Shown: positions 53,089-62,111, counted from the stretch's first letter. The stretch: DNA of 64,000 bases from Nocardia sp. BMG51109 (GCF_000526215.1 NZ_JAFQ01000004.1:2542001-2606000), one strand, 5' to 3'. Program-made: numbers and translations. The notes: generated by a model not told the origin, from the letters alone.

Positions 53089-53123
53089 AGGCCCCGCAAT
53101 CGGATTCACCGGTTGCGGGGCCT
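53089..53123 (+). terminator. Rho-independent-type hairpin after fadE5
   Basis: Arms AGGCCCCGCAA (53089-53099) and TTGCGGGGCCT (53113-53123), 11 bp perfectly paired with a 13-base loop, followed by TCGTTGT. It lies 29 bp beyond the fadE5 stop. Confidence 0.75.
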
Positions 53124-53249
53124 TCGTTGTCGTAACGATCCACACCTGTGACAGCGATGTGATTAATGTTGCCGGCGCATACCGCCCATTGGCGGGGGCG
53201 AAAGGGGCACAATACCCACGGCGTCACCGATCGGAAGGGGAACGGGAGC

Positions 53250-54332
53250 ATGAAACGACTGCCTGCACTTGCCGGAGCATGCGCGGCGGTCGCGCTGCTA
53301 GCGCTGGCGGCATCGCCGGCCGGGGCAGACCCCAACAACATCAATCCGTTCCCGGGGCTCAACGGCGTGAACGGGCTGCCGCAGCTGCACGGTGCGACCC
53401 AGGCCGTCTACCAGATGACGGGCATGGCCTCGCCCAACCGCACGCAGGACAGCAACGTGCTCGGCACCGATCTGGGCATCATGTGGGACGACGGGCGCGG
53501 CCAGATGATGACCGCCTACGGCGACACCGCGGGCCTGGGCATGCCCAACCTGTTGGCGGGCAGCGTATGGGCGTGGCGGTCCAACGTCCTGTTCCGCAGC
53601 CCCGCCGGTGCCAATCCCGGTGGCGGCATCCAGTACACGAGCTTCGTCGACAATCCGCTGCCCAGCCCGAAGATCCCGGGCATCGAGATCAGTTTCATCC
53701 CGACCGCCGGCATCTCGGTGGGCGGCGTGCAGTACATGAGCATGATGTCGGTGCGCGACTGGGGCCCGAACGGGCACTGGGACACCAACTTCTCCACCCT
53801 GGCGGTATCCGGTGACGGCGGTCAGACCTGGGCGCAGCTGCCCAACACCCGCCGCGCCGACGAGGGCGGCGACCACAACTTCCAGCAGACCGCGTTCATG
53901 AAGGCCGACGGTTATGTCTACCGCTACGGCACCCCGGCCGGGCGCAACAACGACGGCTTCGTCTCGCGCGTCAAGGAAGCCGACATCGCCAATATGGACG
54001 CCTACGAGTACTGGGACGGCGGCGCCTGGAAGCCGAAGGACGTGAACGCCGCCAAGCCGATCGTCGGCGACGCCGGCGAGCTGTCGGTGATGTGGAACGA
54101 CTACCTCGGCCAATACATCATGACGACCACCGACGCCCAGAACTCCGTGGTGATGCGCACGGCGCCGGCGCCGGAGGGCCCGTGGACCCCGCCGCGCGTG
54201 CTCATCGACACCCGCGAGCTGCCCAGCGCCTACGCGCCGATGATCTACCCGTACCAGACCGGAAGCGATCTGTATTTCCTGGTCACCCAGCACCAGCAGT
54301 ACAACGTGGTGCTGATGCGGACCCGGCTGTAG
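53250..54332 (+). CDS. DUF4185 secreted protein (endo-D-arabinanase-type), second copy
   Basis: 360 residues from ATG at 53250 (GGGAG directly upstream). Signal peptide MKRLPALAGACAAVALLALAASPAGAD, then the same DUF4185 core as the gene at 48570 (NVLGTDLGIMWDDGRGQMMTAYGDTAG, GGVQYMSMMSV, GELSVMWNDYLGQY, VLMRTRL end). Divergence lies mainly in loops. The two copies flank fadE5 and point the same way, so a local duplication is likely. Predicted exported glycoside hydrolase acting on arabinan. Confidence 0.8.
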   Translation: MKRLPALAGACAAVALLALAASPAGADPNNINPFPGLNGVNGLPQLHGATQAVYQMTGMASPNRTQDSNVLGTDLGIMWDDGRGQMMTAYGDTAGLGMPNLLAGSVWAWRSNVLFRSPAGANPGGGIQYTSFVDNPLPSPKIPGIEISFIPTAGISVGGVQYMSMMSVRDWGPNGHWDTNFSTLAVSGDGGQTWAQLPNTRRADEGGDHNFQQTAFMKADGYVYRYGTPAGRNNDGFVSRVKEADIANMDAYEYWDGGAWKPKDVNAAKPIVGDAGELSVMWNDYLGQYIMTTTDAQNSVVMRTAPAPEGPWTPPRVLIDTRELPSAYAPMIYPYQTGSDLYFLVTQHQQYNVVLMRTRL

Positions 54333-54457
54333 GCCCTGCGGCTTCTGCACTGCCGACGGACTGAACAGTATTGCGGCACAGGCTGAACGGCCCTGCCGAC
54401 CCTGTGCTGTCATTCTGCGACGCAGCGCCTGTGTTCGCGGGATCCGGGGATTCGCCG

Positions 54458-55198
54458 TCAGCCGAGCGCTACGGCACCGAGGGGCTCCGTGGTCGGGGCC
54501 GTCGAACCCCCGTCCGGCTCGATCGTGACCGCGAGTTTGCCGGTGGTCGCGATCTTCGTCACCAAAGGTGTTGTCGGCGTGGGTAACCGGGTGAGTACCC
54601 CGGCCGACTGCGGCTGTCCCTCCGGCGGCACCAGCCAGAGCTGGTAGACGCGGCCCGCCGGTGGGCCCGGGACGGTCTCGAAGGACACCAGGGCGGCTCC
54701 CAGGCCGGGCGAGGCATGCACGGTCATGTTCCCCCCGGTGCTCAGGGCTGCGGTCGTCGCGCGGGTGTCCGGTTGGCGCAGGATGTTTTCCGCGGCGGTC
54801 GGGTTCGGCGGATGCTCGCCGGCCCGGTCGGTGAGCACGCCGACACAGACGGCCACCGCGGCCACGGCCGCTGCCGCCGCGGCCACCCAGCGGAGCCGTC
54901 GATATCGCCGGGCGAGGGGAATCGGGCCGGACCGGTCGCCCCGAGCCGGGCTGTCGTCGAGGCGGGCCAGAATCCGCGCCTCCACCTCCGGCGGTGCGGC
55001 CTGGGCGTCGAGGATCGCCAGCGAGCCCATCGCCTCGCGCACATCGTGCACGATCTCGTCGAAGTCGTGGCTCGTCTCGGGATCGGAGGTGGCGAGGCGT
55101 CGTTCGATCGTGCGGCGTTCCGGATCGGTGACGGCGTCGAGCGCGTACGGATAGGCCAGTTCCAGCAGTGCATCATCGGGACGTGTGGTGTCAGGCAT
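54458..55198 (-). CDS. rskA: Anti-sigma-K-type factor (RskA-like)
   Basis: 246 residues from ATG at 55198. The N-terminal cytosolic zinc-less anti-sigma segment (DDALLELAYPYALDAVTDPERRTIERRLAT) and following helices (DFDEIVHDVREAMGSLA) precede one transmembrane helix (LRWVAAAAAAVAAVAVCVGVLT, ~100-120) and an extracytoplasmic RskA domain (SPGLGAALVSFETVPGPPAGRVYQLWLVPPEGQPQSAGVL). It overlaps the sigma gene by 8 bp, the usual arrangement. It would hold the sigma factor at the membrane until proteolysis releases it. Confidence 0.85.
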   Translation of the reverse strand: MPDTTRPDDALLELAYPYALDAVTDPERRTIERRLATSDPETSHDFDEIVHDVREAMGSLAILDAQAAPPEVEARILARLDDSPARGDRSGPIPLARRYRRLRWVAAAAAAVAAVAVCVGVLTDRAGEHPPNPTAAENILRQPDTRATTAALSTGGNMTVHASPGLGAALVSFETVPGPPAGRVYQLWLVPPEGQPQSAGVLTRLPTPTTPLVTKIATTGKLAVTIEPDGGSTAPTTEPLGAVALG

Positions 55199-55865
55199 GG
55201 GAGACCGCTCCCGACAGGCAAGTGTGCAGCCGTTTGAGTGCGTCCCGGATGCGGCTCTTGATCGTCGCCAACGGGACATCCAGGTGCTGGGAGACCTCGC
55301 GGTAGGTCCGGCCGCTGTAATAGGCCAGCGCGACCGCCTCGCGCTGGGTGCTGGTCAAGGTGTCCAAACAGTGCACCACGGCCTGCTCCTCCAACTGCTG
55401 GCCGACCGTCTCCTCGACCACGTCGTGGTCGCGGCCCAGATGGGTATGGCCGTAGACCGTGTCTCGGTGGAAGGCGGTCTTCTCGGTGCGGACCCGGTCG
55501 ACCGCGCGCCGGTGGGCGATCATCATCAGCCAGCCGATCGGTGTCGCGCGTTTCGGGTCGAAGCGGTAGGCCGTCGACCAGACCTGTAGATACACCTCCT
55601 GGGTGATCTCCTCCGCGGCGGTGCGGTTGCGCACTATCCGCAGCGCCAGACCGAACACCCGGGGATTGGTGGCTCGGTAGAACCGCGTGAACGCGTCCCG
55701 GTCTCCGGTTCCGGTCGCGTCCAGCAGGAGGCGCAATTCCCGCTGTCCACCCTCGTTCCCGTCGCCGTCGGGACCGGGAACCGGACATGACGGGGCCGGG
55801 TCGGCGGTATCCGGCGGGGCGCCATCGTGGAGCCGTAGCGAGACGATTCCCGGATCATCGGTCAT
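55191..55865 (-). CDS. sigK: ECF sigma factor, SigK-like
   Basis: 224 residues from ATG at 55865 with a GGAGGAG ribosome site. Region 2: DAFTRFYRATNPRVFGLALRIVRNRTAAEEITQEVYLQVWSTAYRFDP. Region 4: LDTLTSTQREAVALAYYSGRTYREVSQHLDVPLATIKSRIRDALKRL. The pairing with an RskA-type gene and the opening of region 2 support SigK. It directs RNA polymerase to a small regulon, probably including itself. Confidence 0.85.
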   Translation of the reverse strand: MTDDPGIVSLRLHDGAPPDTADPAPSCPVPGPDGDGNEGGQRELRLLLDATGTGDRDAFTRFYRATNPRVFGLALRIVRNRTAAEEITQEVYLQVWSTAYRFDPKRATPIGWLMMIAHRRAVDRVRTEKTAFHRDTVYGHTHLGRDHDVVEETVGQQLEEQAVVHCLDTLTSTQREAVALAYYSGRTYREVSQHLDVPLATIKSRIRDALKRLHTCLSGAVSHA

Positions 55866-56101
55866 GGGCTCCTCCTGCCTCCATGGCAAGGTCTTCGACA
55901 TGCTCCCGCGCGCGGATTGGTGATTCGGCCGAGAATCTCACAAAGTTTTGCGCCGGTGATCGATTCGGCCGCACCACGGACCGGCCGAATGCCCGGCGAG
56001 CCGGGCCGACTGTGACGTCCGTTTCGGTGGCGGCGGCCGCACCGGAGTGCCGGCAACCGGCCCGAGCCGCCCTGGGCCGACCGGGTCAGTAGGCTCAGTA
56101 C

Positions 56102-56680
56102 GTGCTGCTTTCCGATCGCGACATTCGTGCCGAGCTGGCCACGGGGCGTCTCGCGCTGGAACCGTTCGAGGAGAAGCTGGTCCAGCCGTCGAGCGTCGAT
56201 GTCCGGCTGGACCGGATGTTCCGGGTGTTCAACAACACTCGCTACACCCACATAGATCCGGCGCAGCGGCAGGACGAGCTGACCACCCTGGTCGAGCCCG
56301 CCGACGGGGAGCCGTTCGTCCTCCATCCGGGCGAGTTCGTGCTCGGGTCGACGCTCGAGGTGTGCACCCTGCCCGACGATCTGGCCGGTCGGCTGGAGGG
56401 CAAGTCGAGCCTGGGCCGGCTGGGGCTGCTCACGCACTCCACGGCCGGTTTCATCGATCCGGGCTTCAGCGGCCACATCACGCTGGAGCTGTCGAACGTC
56501 GCGAACCTCCCGATAACTCTGTGGCCGGGCATGAAGATAGGTCAGCTGTGCCTGTTCCGGTTGACCAGCCCGGCGGAGAATCCGTACGGCAGCGGTGCGG
56601 TGGGATCGAAGTATCAGGGTCAGCGCGGGCCGACACCGTCGCGGGCGTACCTGAACTTCGCGTCGCCGAGCGGGTCGTAG
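56102..56680 (+). CDS. dcd: dCTP deaminase
   Basis: 192 residues from GTG at 56102 (reads [21 protein letters not shown]). Family marks: [10 protein letters not shown] with conserved Asp residues, [11 protein letters not shown] and the active-site region [20 protein letters not shown], whose Glu is the general base. The C-terminus [19 protein letters not shown] is typical. It converts dCTP to dUTP (some actinobacterial forms go on to dUMP) in thymidylate supply. Standard length. A housekeeping gene standing alone. Confidence 0.95.
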   Translation: MLLSDRDIRAELATGRLALEPFEEKLVQPSSVDVRLDRMFRVFNNTRYTHIDPAQRQDELTTLVEPADGEPFVLHPGEFVLGSTLEVCTLPDDLAGRLEGKSSLGRLGLLTHSTAGFIDPGFSGHITLELSNVANLPITLWPGMKIGQLCLFRLTSPAENPYGSGAVGSKYQGQRGPTPSRAYLNFASPSGS

Positions 56681-56690
56681 GGGTGACGCG

Positions 56691-56942
56691 AGCAAGGGTG
56701 CTCATTCGATCGGCCTCGCGGCATCCGGCATCGGTCCTCCAGGAGTTCAGCCATTCCTCGATGCGGTCGAGGTGGGTGGCCGCACAGATTTGCAGGTCGG
56801 CCGGCACCTCGGGGTGACGTACACCCGAGCCAACCGGCTCGTCGGGCAGCTCGTGGACGCCGGTGTCCTCGGGCAGCACGGAGACAGCTCCTACGATCGC
56901 CGCTTCGGCGCGCCCGAGGTGCTCGCCATTCTGCTGCGCTGA
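56691..56942 (+). pseudogene. Remnant of a Fic-type/winged-helix C-terminus
   Basis: The frame ending at TGA 56940-56942 reads LQVGRHLGVTYTRANRLVGQ, VDAGVLGQHGDSSYDRRFG and PEVLAILLR, the winged helix that ends many Fic-family proteins (VGVTYPTANRLVxxLVxxGxL). No start or Fic core is present. A second, poorer copy of the same ending (SDPRKNDRRFSVPDVLAALLR, stop ~57191) follows. Together they are leftovers of one or two deleted genes. Confidence 0.45.
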
Positions 56943-57362
56943 CGACTGTGCCCGAATACGGTCGTGTGCGCCGGGTTTCGTCCTGCGCTTCGATGCCGAG
57001 GCGGTCCAGGCGAGGGTACCTGCGCAGCTGATTGCCGCGGTCGCTGGTCGGCTGTGCACCAGCTCGGGGGCGGACCAGGCGTCCTTCGCGCAAGATGCCG
57101 CACTCTCGGCTACGTAGCTGAGGGATCTGATCCGCGTAAGAACGATCGGCGTTTCAGCGTGCCCGATGTGCTCGCCGCTCTCTTGCGTTGACGACGAGAA
57201 TGTCTGTCCGCAGCGGTCGCCGTGCTGCACCGTCACTCGTGTGTGTCTGTGCTGGTGTGCCCGTTGGGTTGTGCCGAATCGACTGGTGGCCGAACTGGGT
57301 TCATTGATGGTGCGGTCGTAGGGTGCGGGGGGCTTCAATCCGAGCGAATCTGTGTGGGGGAA

Positions 57363-58337
57363 ATGTTGGGGTCGATGGGTATTGGATCGGTCGCTGCCCG
57401 GGAGTTCCGGCGGGTGGTCGGGTGGCGGCTGCCGCTGGGGTGGTTCACGGTGTCGCTGGTGGTCATGGTCGTGCTGTGGCGACTGTTGGTGGCGCAGAAG
57501 GAGAAGCCGCCGGAGGTTGCGCTGTTCGGCGGGCTGATGCTGACGGAGCTGGGCCTGGTGTTGGTGGTGGTGCCCGCCCTGGTGGTGCGTTTCCGGCTCG
57601 GCGAGGCCGGGGATGCGGACCTGCCGGGGTTTGCCGTCGCGGCCGGGCGGCTGCTGGCGGGTTACGGGTATTGCCTGGTTCTGCTGTCCACCGCGTTGCC
57701 TTTGGTGGTCGTCTGCCTGCTGAGCGGAGAGGTCACCGTCGCTCGGGCCGCGCTGGCGATGGTGGTCGTGGCGACGATAGCCGGAGTTGTTTGTGCTGTA
57801 GCGCAATGCTTTTCGGCTGTCTGTCGCAGTCCGAGGCGGGCCGGGGTGTGGACGTACGTGTCGGCCTCCGTGCTGACGGTGGGCACGGCCGTGGTGTTCT
57901 TCGGTACCGCGCTGGCCACCTTCCACTGGGTCACCGTGAGCGGCGATTCACGGCCCTGCCCCGAGCCGGCGGAGCCGGGCTGCCGGATGTCGCACGACGT
58001 CACCTTCTGCGCGGACAGTACGGATCGGATCTGGTGGGTGATGGCGCCCAATCCGGTGGTTGTCTTGTCCGACGCCGCTCGGTCACCGGCCGTGTCCGGA
58101 CGGTATCCGACCGACCCGCTCGGCAGCGTCTCCCGATGGATCCGCTCGGCGCGGTACCCGTTGACCGAGGACGACTTTCGGCCCAAGCTGCCCGACTCGC
58201 CCGGACGGGACATGTCCTGGTATCCGGGTCCACCGATCTGGCCTGCCGGACTGGCCTTCGACCTGCTACTCGCCGGCCTCGCCTTCGGAATCACGGTCCG
58301 CCGCACGGCATTCGGCCGACAGGAACCTCGGCCGTAG
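57363..58337 (+). CDS. Multi-pass membrane protein, ABC-2-permease-like
   Basis: 324 residues from ATG at 57363 (GTGGGGG just before it). Six hydrophobic helices (WFTVSLVVMVVLWRLLV, LTELGLVLVVVPALVV, GYCLVLLSTALPLVVVCLL, ALAMVVVATIAGVVCAVAQ, ASVLTVGTAVVFFGTAL, LAFDLLLAGLAFGIT) and a cysteine-containing loop of ~90 residues (CPEPAEPGCRMSHDVTFC) before the last helix. The layout is that of ABC-2 type permease subunits, but no ATPase gene is nearby. Upstream frame to 57222 looks non-coding. Confidence 0.65.
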   Translation: MLGSMGIGSVAAREFRRVVGWRLPLGWFTVSLVVMVVLWRLLVAQKEKPPEVALFGGLMLTELGLVLVVVPALVVRFRLGEAGDADLPGFAVAAGRLLAGYGYCLVLLSTALPLVVVCLLSGEVTVARAALAMVVVATIAGVVCAVAQCFSAVCRSPRRAGVWTYVSASVLTVGTAVVFFGTALATFHWVTVSGDSRPCPEPAEPGCRMSHDVTFCADSTDRIWWVMAPNPVVVLSDAARSPAVSGRYPTDPLGSVSRWIRSARYPLTEDDFRPKLPDSPGRDMSWYPGPPIWPAGLAFDLLLAGLAFGITVRRTAFGRQEPRP

Positions 58338-58362
58338 CGGTCACTTCCCCGCACGCCACGAG

Positions 58363-58406
58363 CCGGGGCGCGGCCGCCGATCGATGAGATCGGCTGCCGC
58401 GCCCGG
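58363..58406. terminator. Bidirectional hairpin between convergent genes
   Basis: CCGGGGCGCGGCCGCCGATC pairs with GATCGGCTGCCGCGCCCGG around a GATGA loop with one or two mismatches. It lies midway between the stops at 58337 and 58442, serving both. Confidence 0.65.
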
Positions 58407-58441
58407 TTCCTGTCGGCTCGAACCACCTGCCCGCCGCCCCG

Positions 58442-58852
58442 TCAACCGGCGTGCGGCAGGGCGCTGCTGCCGGTGTGGGAGGGCAGGCGCGAGACGAGTT
58501 CGGCGAGTTCGGGGTCGGTGTCGTAGTTCCGCTTCTGCAACTCCGCGATCTCGGCGCCCAGTGCGGGATCGGAGGTGTCGGAGATGTCGAAGCTCTCGAA
58601 CTTCTCCATCAGGGGGAAGCCGAGCCGCTCCGACTTCACGTGCAGTGGGTGGACGAGGTAATCCCAGTACGCGTCCAGGTCTTCCAGGGCGAAGATGGCG
58701 CTCCAGTCGAAGTCGCTGTTGTACTCGGGGCCGAAGACGAACGACGACACTGCTGGGATGGACCCCTGTTCCCTGAGGCATTCCAGAGCCTCGTCGAACT
58801 GTTCGGGGGTGACATCTTTCCGGAGCTTCATGCGAATGCCGTGGTGGATCAT
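58442..58852 (-). CDS. Dabb-family (stress-responsive A/B barrel) protein
   Basis: 136 residues from ATG at 58852 (AAGGAGAA ribosome site). The sequence IRMKLRKDVTPEQFDEALECLREQGSIPAVSSFVFGPEYN and YWDYLVHPLHVK is the dimeric alpha/beta barrel of Dabb proteins. A ~45-residue charged C-terminal tail extends beyond it. Small enzymes or carriers of this fold act in polyketide cyclisation and aromatic degradation. It is 47 bp after the membrane protein gene and probably in its operon. Confidence 0.75.
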   Translation of the reverse strand: MIHHGIRMKLRKDVTPEQFDEALECLREQGSIPAVSSFVFGPEYNSDFDWSAIFALEDLDAYWDYLVHPLHVKSERLGFPLMEKFESFDISDTSDPALGAEIAELQKRNYDTDPELAELVSRLPSHTGSSALPHAG

Positions 58853-58899
58853 GGTTTTTCTCCTTTTCGGGTGTGTGTGGGAGCGGTCTTCGGGGTGAA

Positions 58900-59484
58900 T
58901 CAGGCGCAGGCGAGGCGGCGGCGTTCGAGGACGGTGGCGACGGCGTACCCGCCACCGCCGAGGACGGCCAGGATCCAGAAGAAGACAGGGGCGCTGAAGA
59001 AGAACGCGGAGGTGGAGATCAGCGCGAGCCAGGTGCCGAGGCTGTAGTGCAGGACGTTGCGGCGGTGGGCTCCCTCGGCGACGTAGATCAGGCCGACGAT
59101 GAGGCCGGAACCGGCGGGCCAGAGCAGGTTGGCCAGGTCGGGGGCGTCGACGGTGGAGGTGAGGCCGGTGATGGCCAGGAACAGGGCGCCGAAGCCCACG
59201 ATCCAGGCGAAGCCGAGGAGTCTGGCGCTGAGGAGTTCGCCCCCCTCGGCGTCGCGCTGGGCGCGGAGGGCGGCGACGGTGGCGCACACGGTGCCGGCCG
59301 CGAGGCCGATGAACAGCAGAGCTGTCGGCAGCCACTGAGGCAGGTCGACCAGGGGGTCGGTGCCTCGGGAGAGTGCCGCGCTGCCGTGCCCGACGACGTA
59401 GGCGAGTCCGAAGCCGATGTAGGTGGCGCGGTTGTCGATCCGGGTGGTGGGGGCTTCGGGGGGGACGGCGAGGGTGGTGGTCAT
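58900..59484 (-). CDS. Six-helix membrane protein of unknown function
   Basis: 194 residues from ATG at 59484 (AGGAG nine bases upstream). Hydrophobic helices: IGFGLAYVVGHGSAAL, WLPTALLFIGLAAGTVCATVAAL, LLGFAWIVGFGALFLAITGL, LLWPAGSGLIVGLIYVA, LGTWLALISTSAFFF and PVFFWILAVLGGGGYAVA, with short loops. It resembles small actinobacterial ABC-transporter-type membrane subunits without an ATPase nearby. No domain recognised. Upstream of the Dabb gene in the same orientation. Confidence 0.7.
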   Translation of the reverse strand: MTTTLAVPPEAPTTRIDNRATYIGFGLAYVVGHGSAALSRGTDPLVDLPQWLPTALLFIGLAAGTVCATVAALRAQRDAEGGELLSARLLGFAWIVGFGALFLAITGLTSTVDAPDLANLLWPAGSGLIVGLIYVAEGAHRRNVLHYSLGTWLALISTSAFFFSAPVFFWILAVLGGGGYAVATVLERRRLACA

Positions 59485-59688
59485 TGTGGATTCTCCTGGG
59501 GATGCGTGTGCACGTGGGTGATGGACAGAGAGTCGGGGCGATATCGGTTGGGGCAGTGAGGGAAGGAGCTCGCAGGCGGGCCGGGTGGGATGCGAACTCA
59601 CGCGAAGTAGGGCGGATATCGGCTGGACGATGCCGGTCGGTCGTGGGGGATGTGGGAGTACAGAGCGGATTGTGTTTCGGTGAGACCC

Positions 59689-60140
59689 TGTGCAGGTCAG
59701 GGGAATTTGCGAGGGTCGGCTGAGGGGGAAGGCGTGGAGGCGGAAGAGCGGGGCGTCGGCCAATGCGAACCTTGCGGACGGCGAGGGTCGGCTCAGTTGC
59801 CTATGCGAAAAGCTTTGTTGGCCAATGGTTTGGGCTTCCTATGCGAAACCTTGCAGGCAGGGAGCCGGGCCGGGCGGCTGATGCGAAACCTTGTCGGCGG
59901 CGAGGGTTGGCTCAGTTGGCTGATGCGAAAAAGCCTGGTGGGTAGGAAAGGTTGGGTGACGGCTGATGGAACGCCTTGCAGGTGGGGAGAGCTGGCGCGG
60001 CAGGCCGATGCGCAAAGCCTTGTGGGCTGGGATGTCAGGCGACAGCCGATGAAAAGCATTGTGGGCAGGGAAAGTTGGTGCGGTCGGCTTATCGGAAGTC
60101 GTGCTGGACGGGAGTTGGCGTGGGTCGGTCGGTCCGGTAT
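59689..60140. repeat. Degenerate tandem repeat, period about 42 bp
   Basis: Nine or ten units, anchored on ATGCGAAA(C/A)CCTTG followed by a G-rich stretch (GGCGGGGAGAGTTGGCT...), begin at about 59761, 59801, 59839, 59879, 59921, 59963, 60005, 60046 and 60088. Spacing is 38-42, mostly 41-42. Units match only about 60-75%. As protein the plus frame gives a 14-residue period (LMRNLVGGEGWLSW, LMRKSLVGRKGWVT, PMKSIVGRESWCGR), but there is no good start or ribosome site. No conserved direct repeat with unique spacers, so it is not a CRISPR array. Confidence 0.75.
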
Positions 60141-60262
60141 CTGCGGCGCAGCCGGCCTTCCGGTGTCGTGGCCGGGTAGGTATGGTCATCCATGGGTTCG
60201 CCGATGAGGGTGTGTGTCCGGCCGAGGTCGGCGAGGGTGTGGGCGCGGTGCGGCGGCCGTGT

Positions 60263-61318
60263 TCAGGGCCGGCGTGTGTCCGGGACGATGACGACTTTGC
60301 CGGTGACGGTTCGGGATTCGGCGAGCTTCAGCGCCGAGGCGGCTTCCGATAGGGGGAACCGCGCGGCGATCTGCGGTGTGAGGGCGCCGTCGGCGACCAA
60401 CCGCAGTACCCGGGTGAGGTCCTCGCGCAGCCGGCGCTGGAAGGTTTCCTGGCAGCGCCGACCCGCCCAGAAGCTGTAGAAGTGGGCGGACTTGCCGTTG
60501 GGCAGGGAGTTCCATGCCGCGAGCTGTGCGAACAGCTTCAGTACCGGCAGTTGCGAGTTGCCGTCCTCGTCCTTGGTCGCGGCCGTGCCGTAGGACACCA
60601 GCGTGCCGCCGCGGCGCAGCAGCCGCCACGACTGCGCCACGCCGGGGCCACCGATGTGGTCGAACACCGCATCCACGCCGTCCGGTGCGATCTTCCGGAT
60701 CCGGTCGTACATGTCCGGGGCGCGGTAGTCGACCGGGGTGGCGCCCAGCTCGCGCACCGTGTCGTGGTGGCGCGCCGCCGCGGTGCCGATGACCGTCATC
60801 CCGGCATGCCGCGCCAGCTGCACGAGTGTCGATCCGACACCACCGTTGGCGCCCAGCACGACGACGGTTCCGCCGGGGCGGGCCTCGGCCGTGCGGTGCA
60901 GCATCTGCCACGCGGTGATCCCGTTGATCAGCACGGTCGCGACGGCCGCCGGATCCAAGCCGTCCGGCACGGGCAACAGGTCGGCGGCGTCGACGAGTAC
61001 GTGGTCGGCCCAGGCGCCCGTCTTGGTGATCGCGGCGAACCGGCGGCCGATGAGCGCGGTGTCGGCGCCGGGGCCGACGGCGGTCACGGTGCCGACAAGG
61101 TCGTAGCCGGGCACGAAGGGAAACGGCGGCTGGTCGAAGTACTTGCCGCGGCGCATCTGCTGTTCGGCGAACGACACGCCGGTCGCCTCCATGCGCAGCA
61201 CGACCTGGCCCGCGACCGGTGCCGGGAGGTCGCGGACGGCGACCTGTAGACCGTCCGGTTCGACCTTGTCCGGCAGGACGATCTCGGTGACGCCGGTCGT
61301 GACGATGTTGTTGTCCAT
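60263..61318 (-). CDS. Medium-chain dehydrogenase/reductase (quinone-oxidoreductase-like)
   Basis: 351 residues. GroES-like N-terminus (GVSFAEQQMRRGKYFDQPPFPFVPGYDLVGTV), then a Rossmann fold with VVVLGANGGVGSTLVQLARHAGM (GxGxxG-type) and AVFDHIGGPGVAQSWRLLRRGGTLVSYG. The zinc ligands of classical alcohol dehydrogenases are missing, so it belongs to the zinc-independent QOR/enoyl reductase branch using NADPH. Divergent from a TetR gene with a clear operator between them. Probably a detoxifying reductase induced by its substrate. Confidence 0.9.
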   Translation of the reverse strand: MDNNIVTTGVTEIVLPDKVEPDGLQVAVRDLPAPVAGQVVLRMEATGVSFAEQQMRRGKYFDQPPFPFVPGYDLVGTVTAVGPGADTALIGRRFAAITKTGAWADHVLVDAADLLPVPDGLDPAAVATVLINGITAWQMLHRTAEARPGGTVVVLGANGGVGSTLVQLARHAGMTVIGTAAARHHDTVRELGATPVDYRAPDMYDRIRKIAPDGVDAVFDHIGGPGVAQSWRLLRRGGTLVSYGTAATKDEDGNSQLPVLKLFAQLAAWNSLPNGKSAHFYSFWAGRRCQETFQRRLREDLTRVLRLVADGALTPQIAARFPLSEAASALKLAESRTVTGKVVIVPDTRRP

Positions 61319-61347
61319 GGTGGTTCCGATCGCTCGATCAAGCTCAA

Positions 61348-61361
61348 CTTACGGCCGTAAG
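61348..61361. promoter_or_regulatory. Palindromic operator in the MDR/TetR divergent promoter
   Basis: CTTACGGCCGTAAG is a 14-bp perfect palindrome 30 bp from the MDR start and about 67 bp from the TetR start. A second half-site pair (TGTAAG...GCGTAAG, 61399-61421) lies nearer the TetR gene. This is the usual place for an auto-repressing TetR protein. Confidence 0.65.
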
Positions 61362-61427
61362 GTTACGACTGTTACCCGTTTGATGCAAGAGCTAACGCCT
61401 GTAAGTTTTGAGGCGTAAGGTGAGGGC

Positions 61428-62075
61428 ATGGGAGACGACACGTCAACGATGCAGACCCGCGTTCGCAATCGCCGCGGACAGGGTGGTCGCCTGCGGGAGG
61501 AGATCGTGACGACGGCGGCCGACATGCTCGACGAGGCCGGTGACGAGAACGCCATCACCCTGCGTTCGGTCGCCCGCCGCGTCGGGATCGCCGCACCGTC
61601 GATCTACCGCCACTTCCCCGACCAGCCCGCCATCATGCTGGCCGTGGTGCGCAACGCCTTCACGGAACTGGACGAGCAATTGCGCACCGCCATGGATGCC
61701 GCCGGCGATGCGCCCCGCGCACGGCTGATGGCCGTGTGTCACGGTTACCTCGATTACGCGCAAGCCCACCCGGGCCGCTACCGCACCATGTTCGGCGGAC
61801 TCTGGACACCCGATGTGAACACGAGTTCCGTGGCCGCGGAGGATGTGGCAACGCTCGGACAGGACAGTATGCGGCGGCTCGCCGAAGCCCTCGCGAGCTG
61901 CGTCGCCGCCGGCTGCGCAACCAGTACCGATCCTTTCTCCGACGCGGTAGCGCTGTGGATCGGCCTGCACGGGCTCGCGCACCAGCGGCTGGCCGCCCCC
62001 AATTTCCGCTGGCCGCCGGATATCGCCGAACGAATCATCCTGCCGCTCGCGCACTTCACCAGTGCCACAACGTAA
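61428..62075 (+). CDS. TetR/AcrR-family regulator
   Basis: 215 residues. The helix-turn-helix is REEIVTTAADMLDEAGDENAITLRSVARRVGIAAPSIYRHFPDQPAIMLAVV, and the C-terminal ligand domain includes YAQAHPGRYRTMFGGLW, as in the TetR_C_13/WHG group. It most likely represses the divergent MDR gene and itself through the palindrome at 61348. Convergent with the P450 gene downstream. Confidence 0.9.
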   Translation: MGDDTSTMQTRVRNRRGQGGRLREEIVTTAADMLDEAGDENAITLRSVARRVGIAAPSIYRHFPDQPAIMLAVVRNAFTELDEQLRTAMDAAGDAPRARLMAVCHGYLDYAQAHPGRYRTMFGGLWTPDVNTSSVAAEDVATLGQDSMRRLAEALASCVAAGCATSTDPFSDAVALWIGLHGLAHQRLAAPNFRWPPDIAERIILPLAHFTSATT

Positions 62076-62111
62076 CTCGCATCCGACAGCCTGCCGGAGC
62101 CGGTCGCCGGG

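Noticed and set aside
51219..53099. 626-codon minus-strand frame opposite fadE5
   Set aside because: Antisense shadow of a clearly conserved acyl-CoA dehydrogenase.
59689..60140. CRISPR-like array
   Set aside because: Units are degenerate over their full length, no constant repeat alternates with unique spacers, and no cas gene is nearby.
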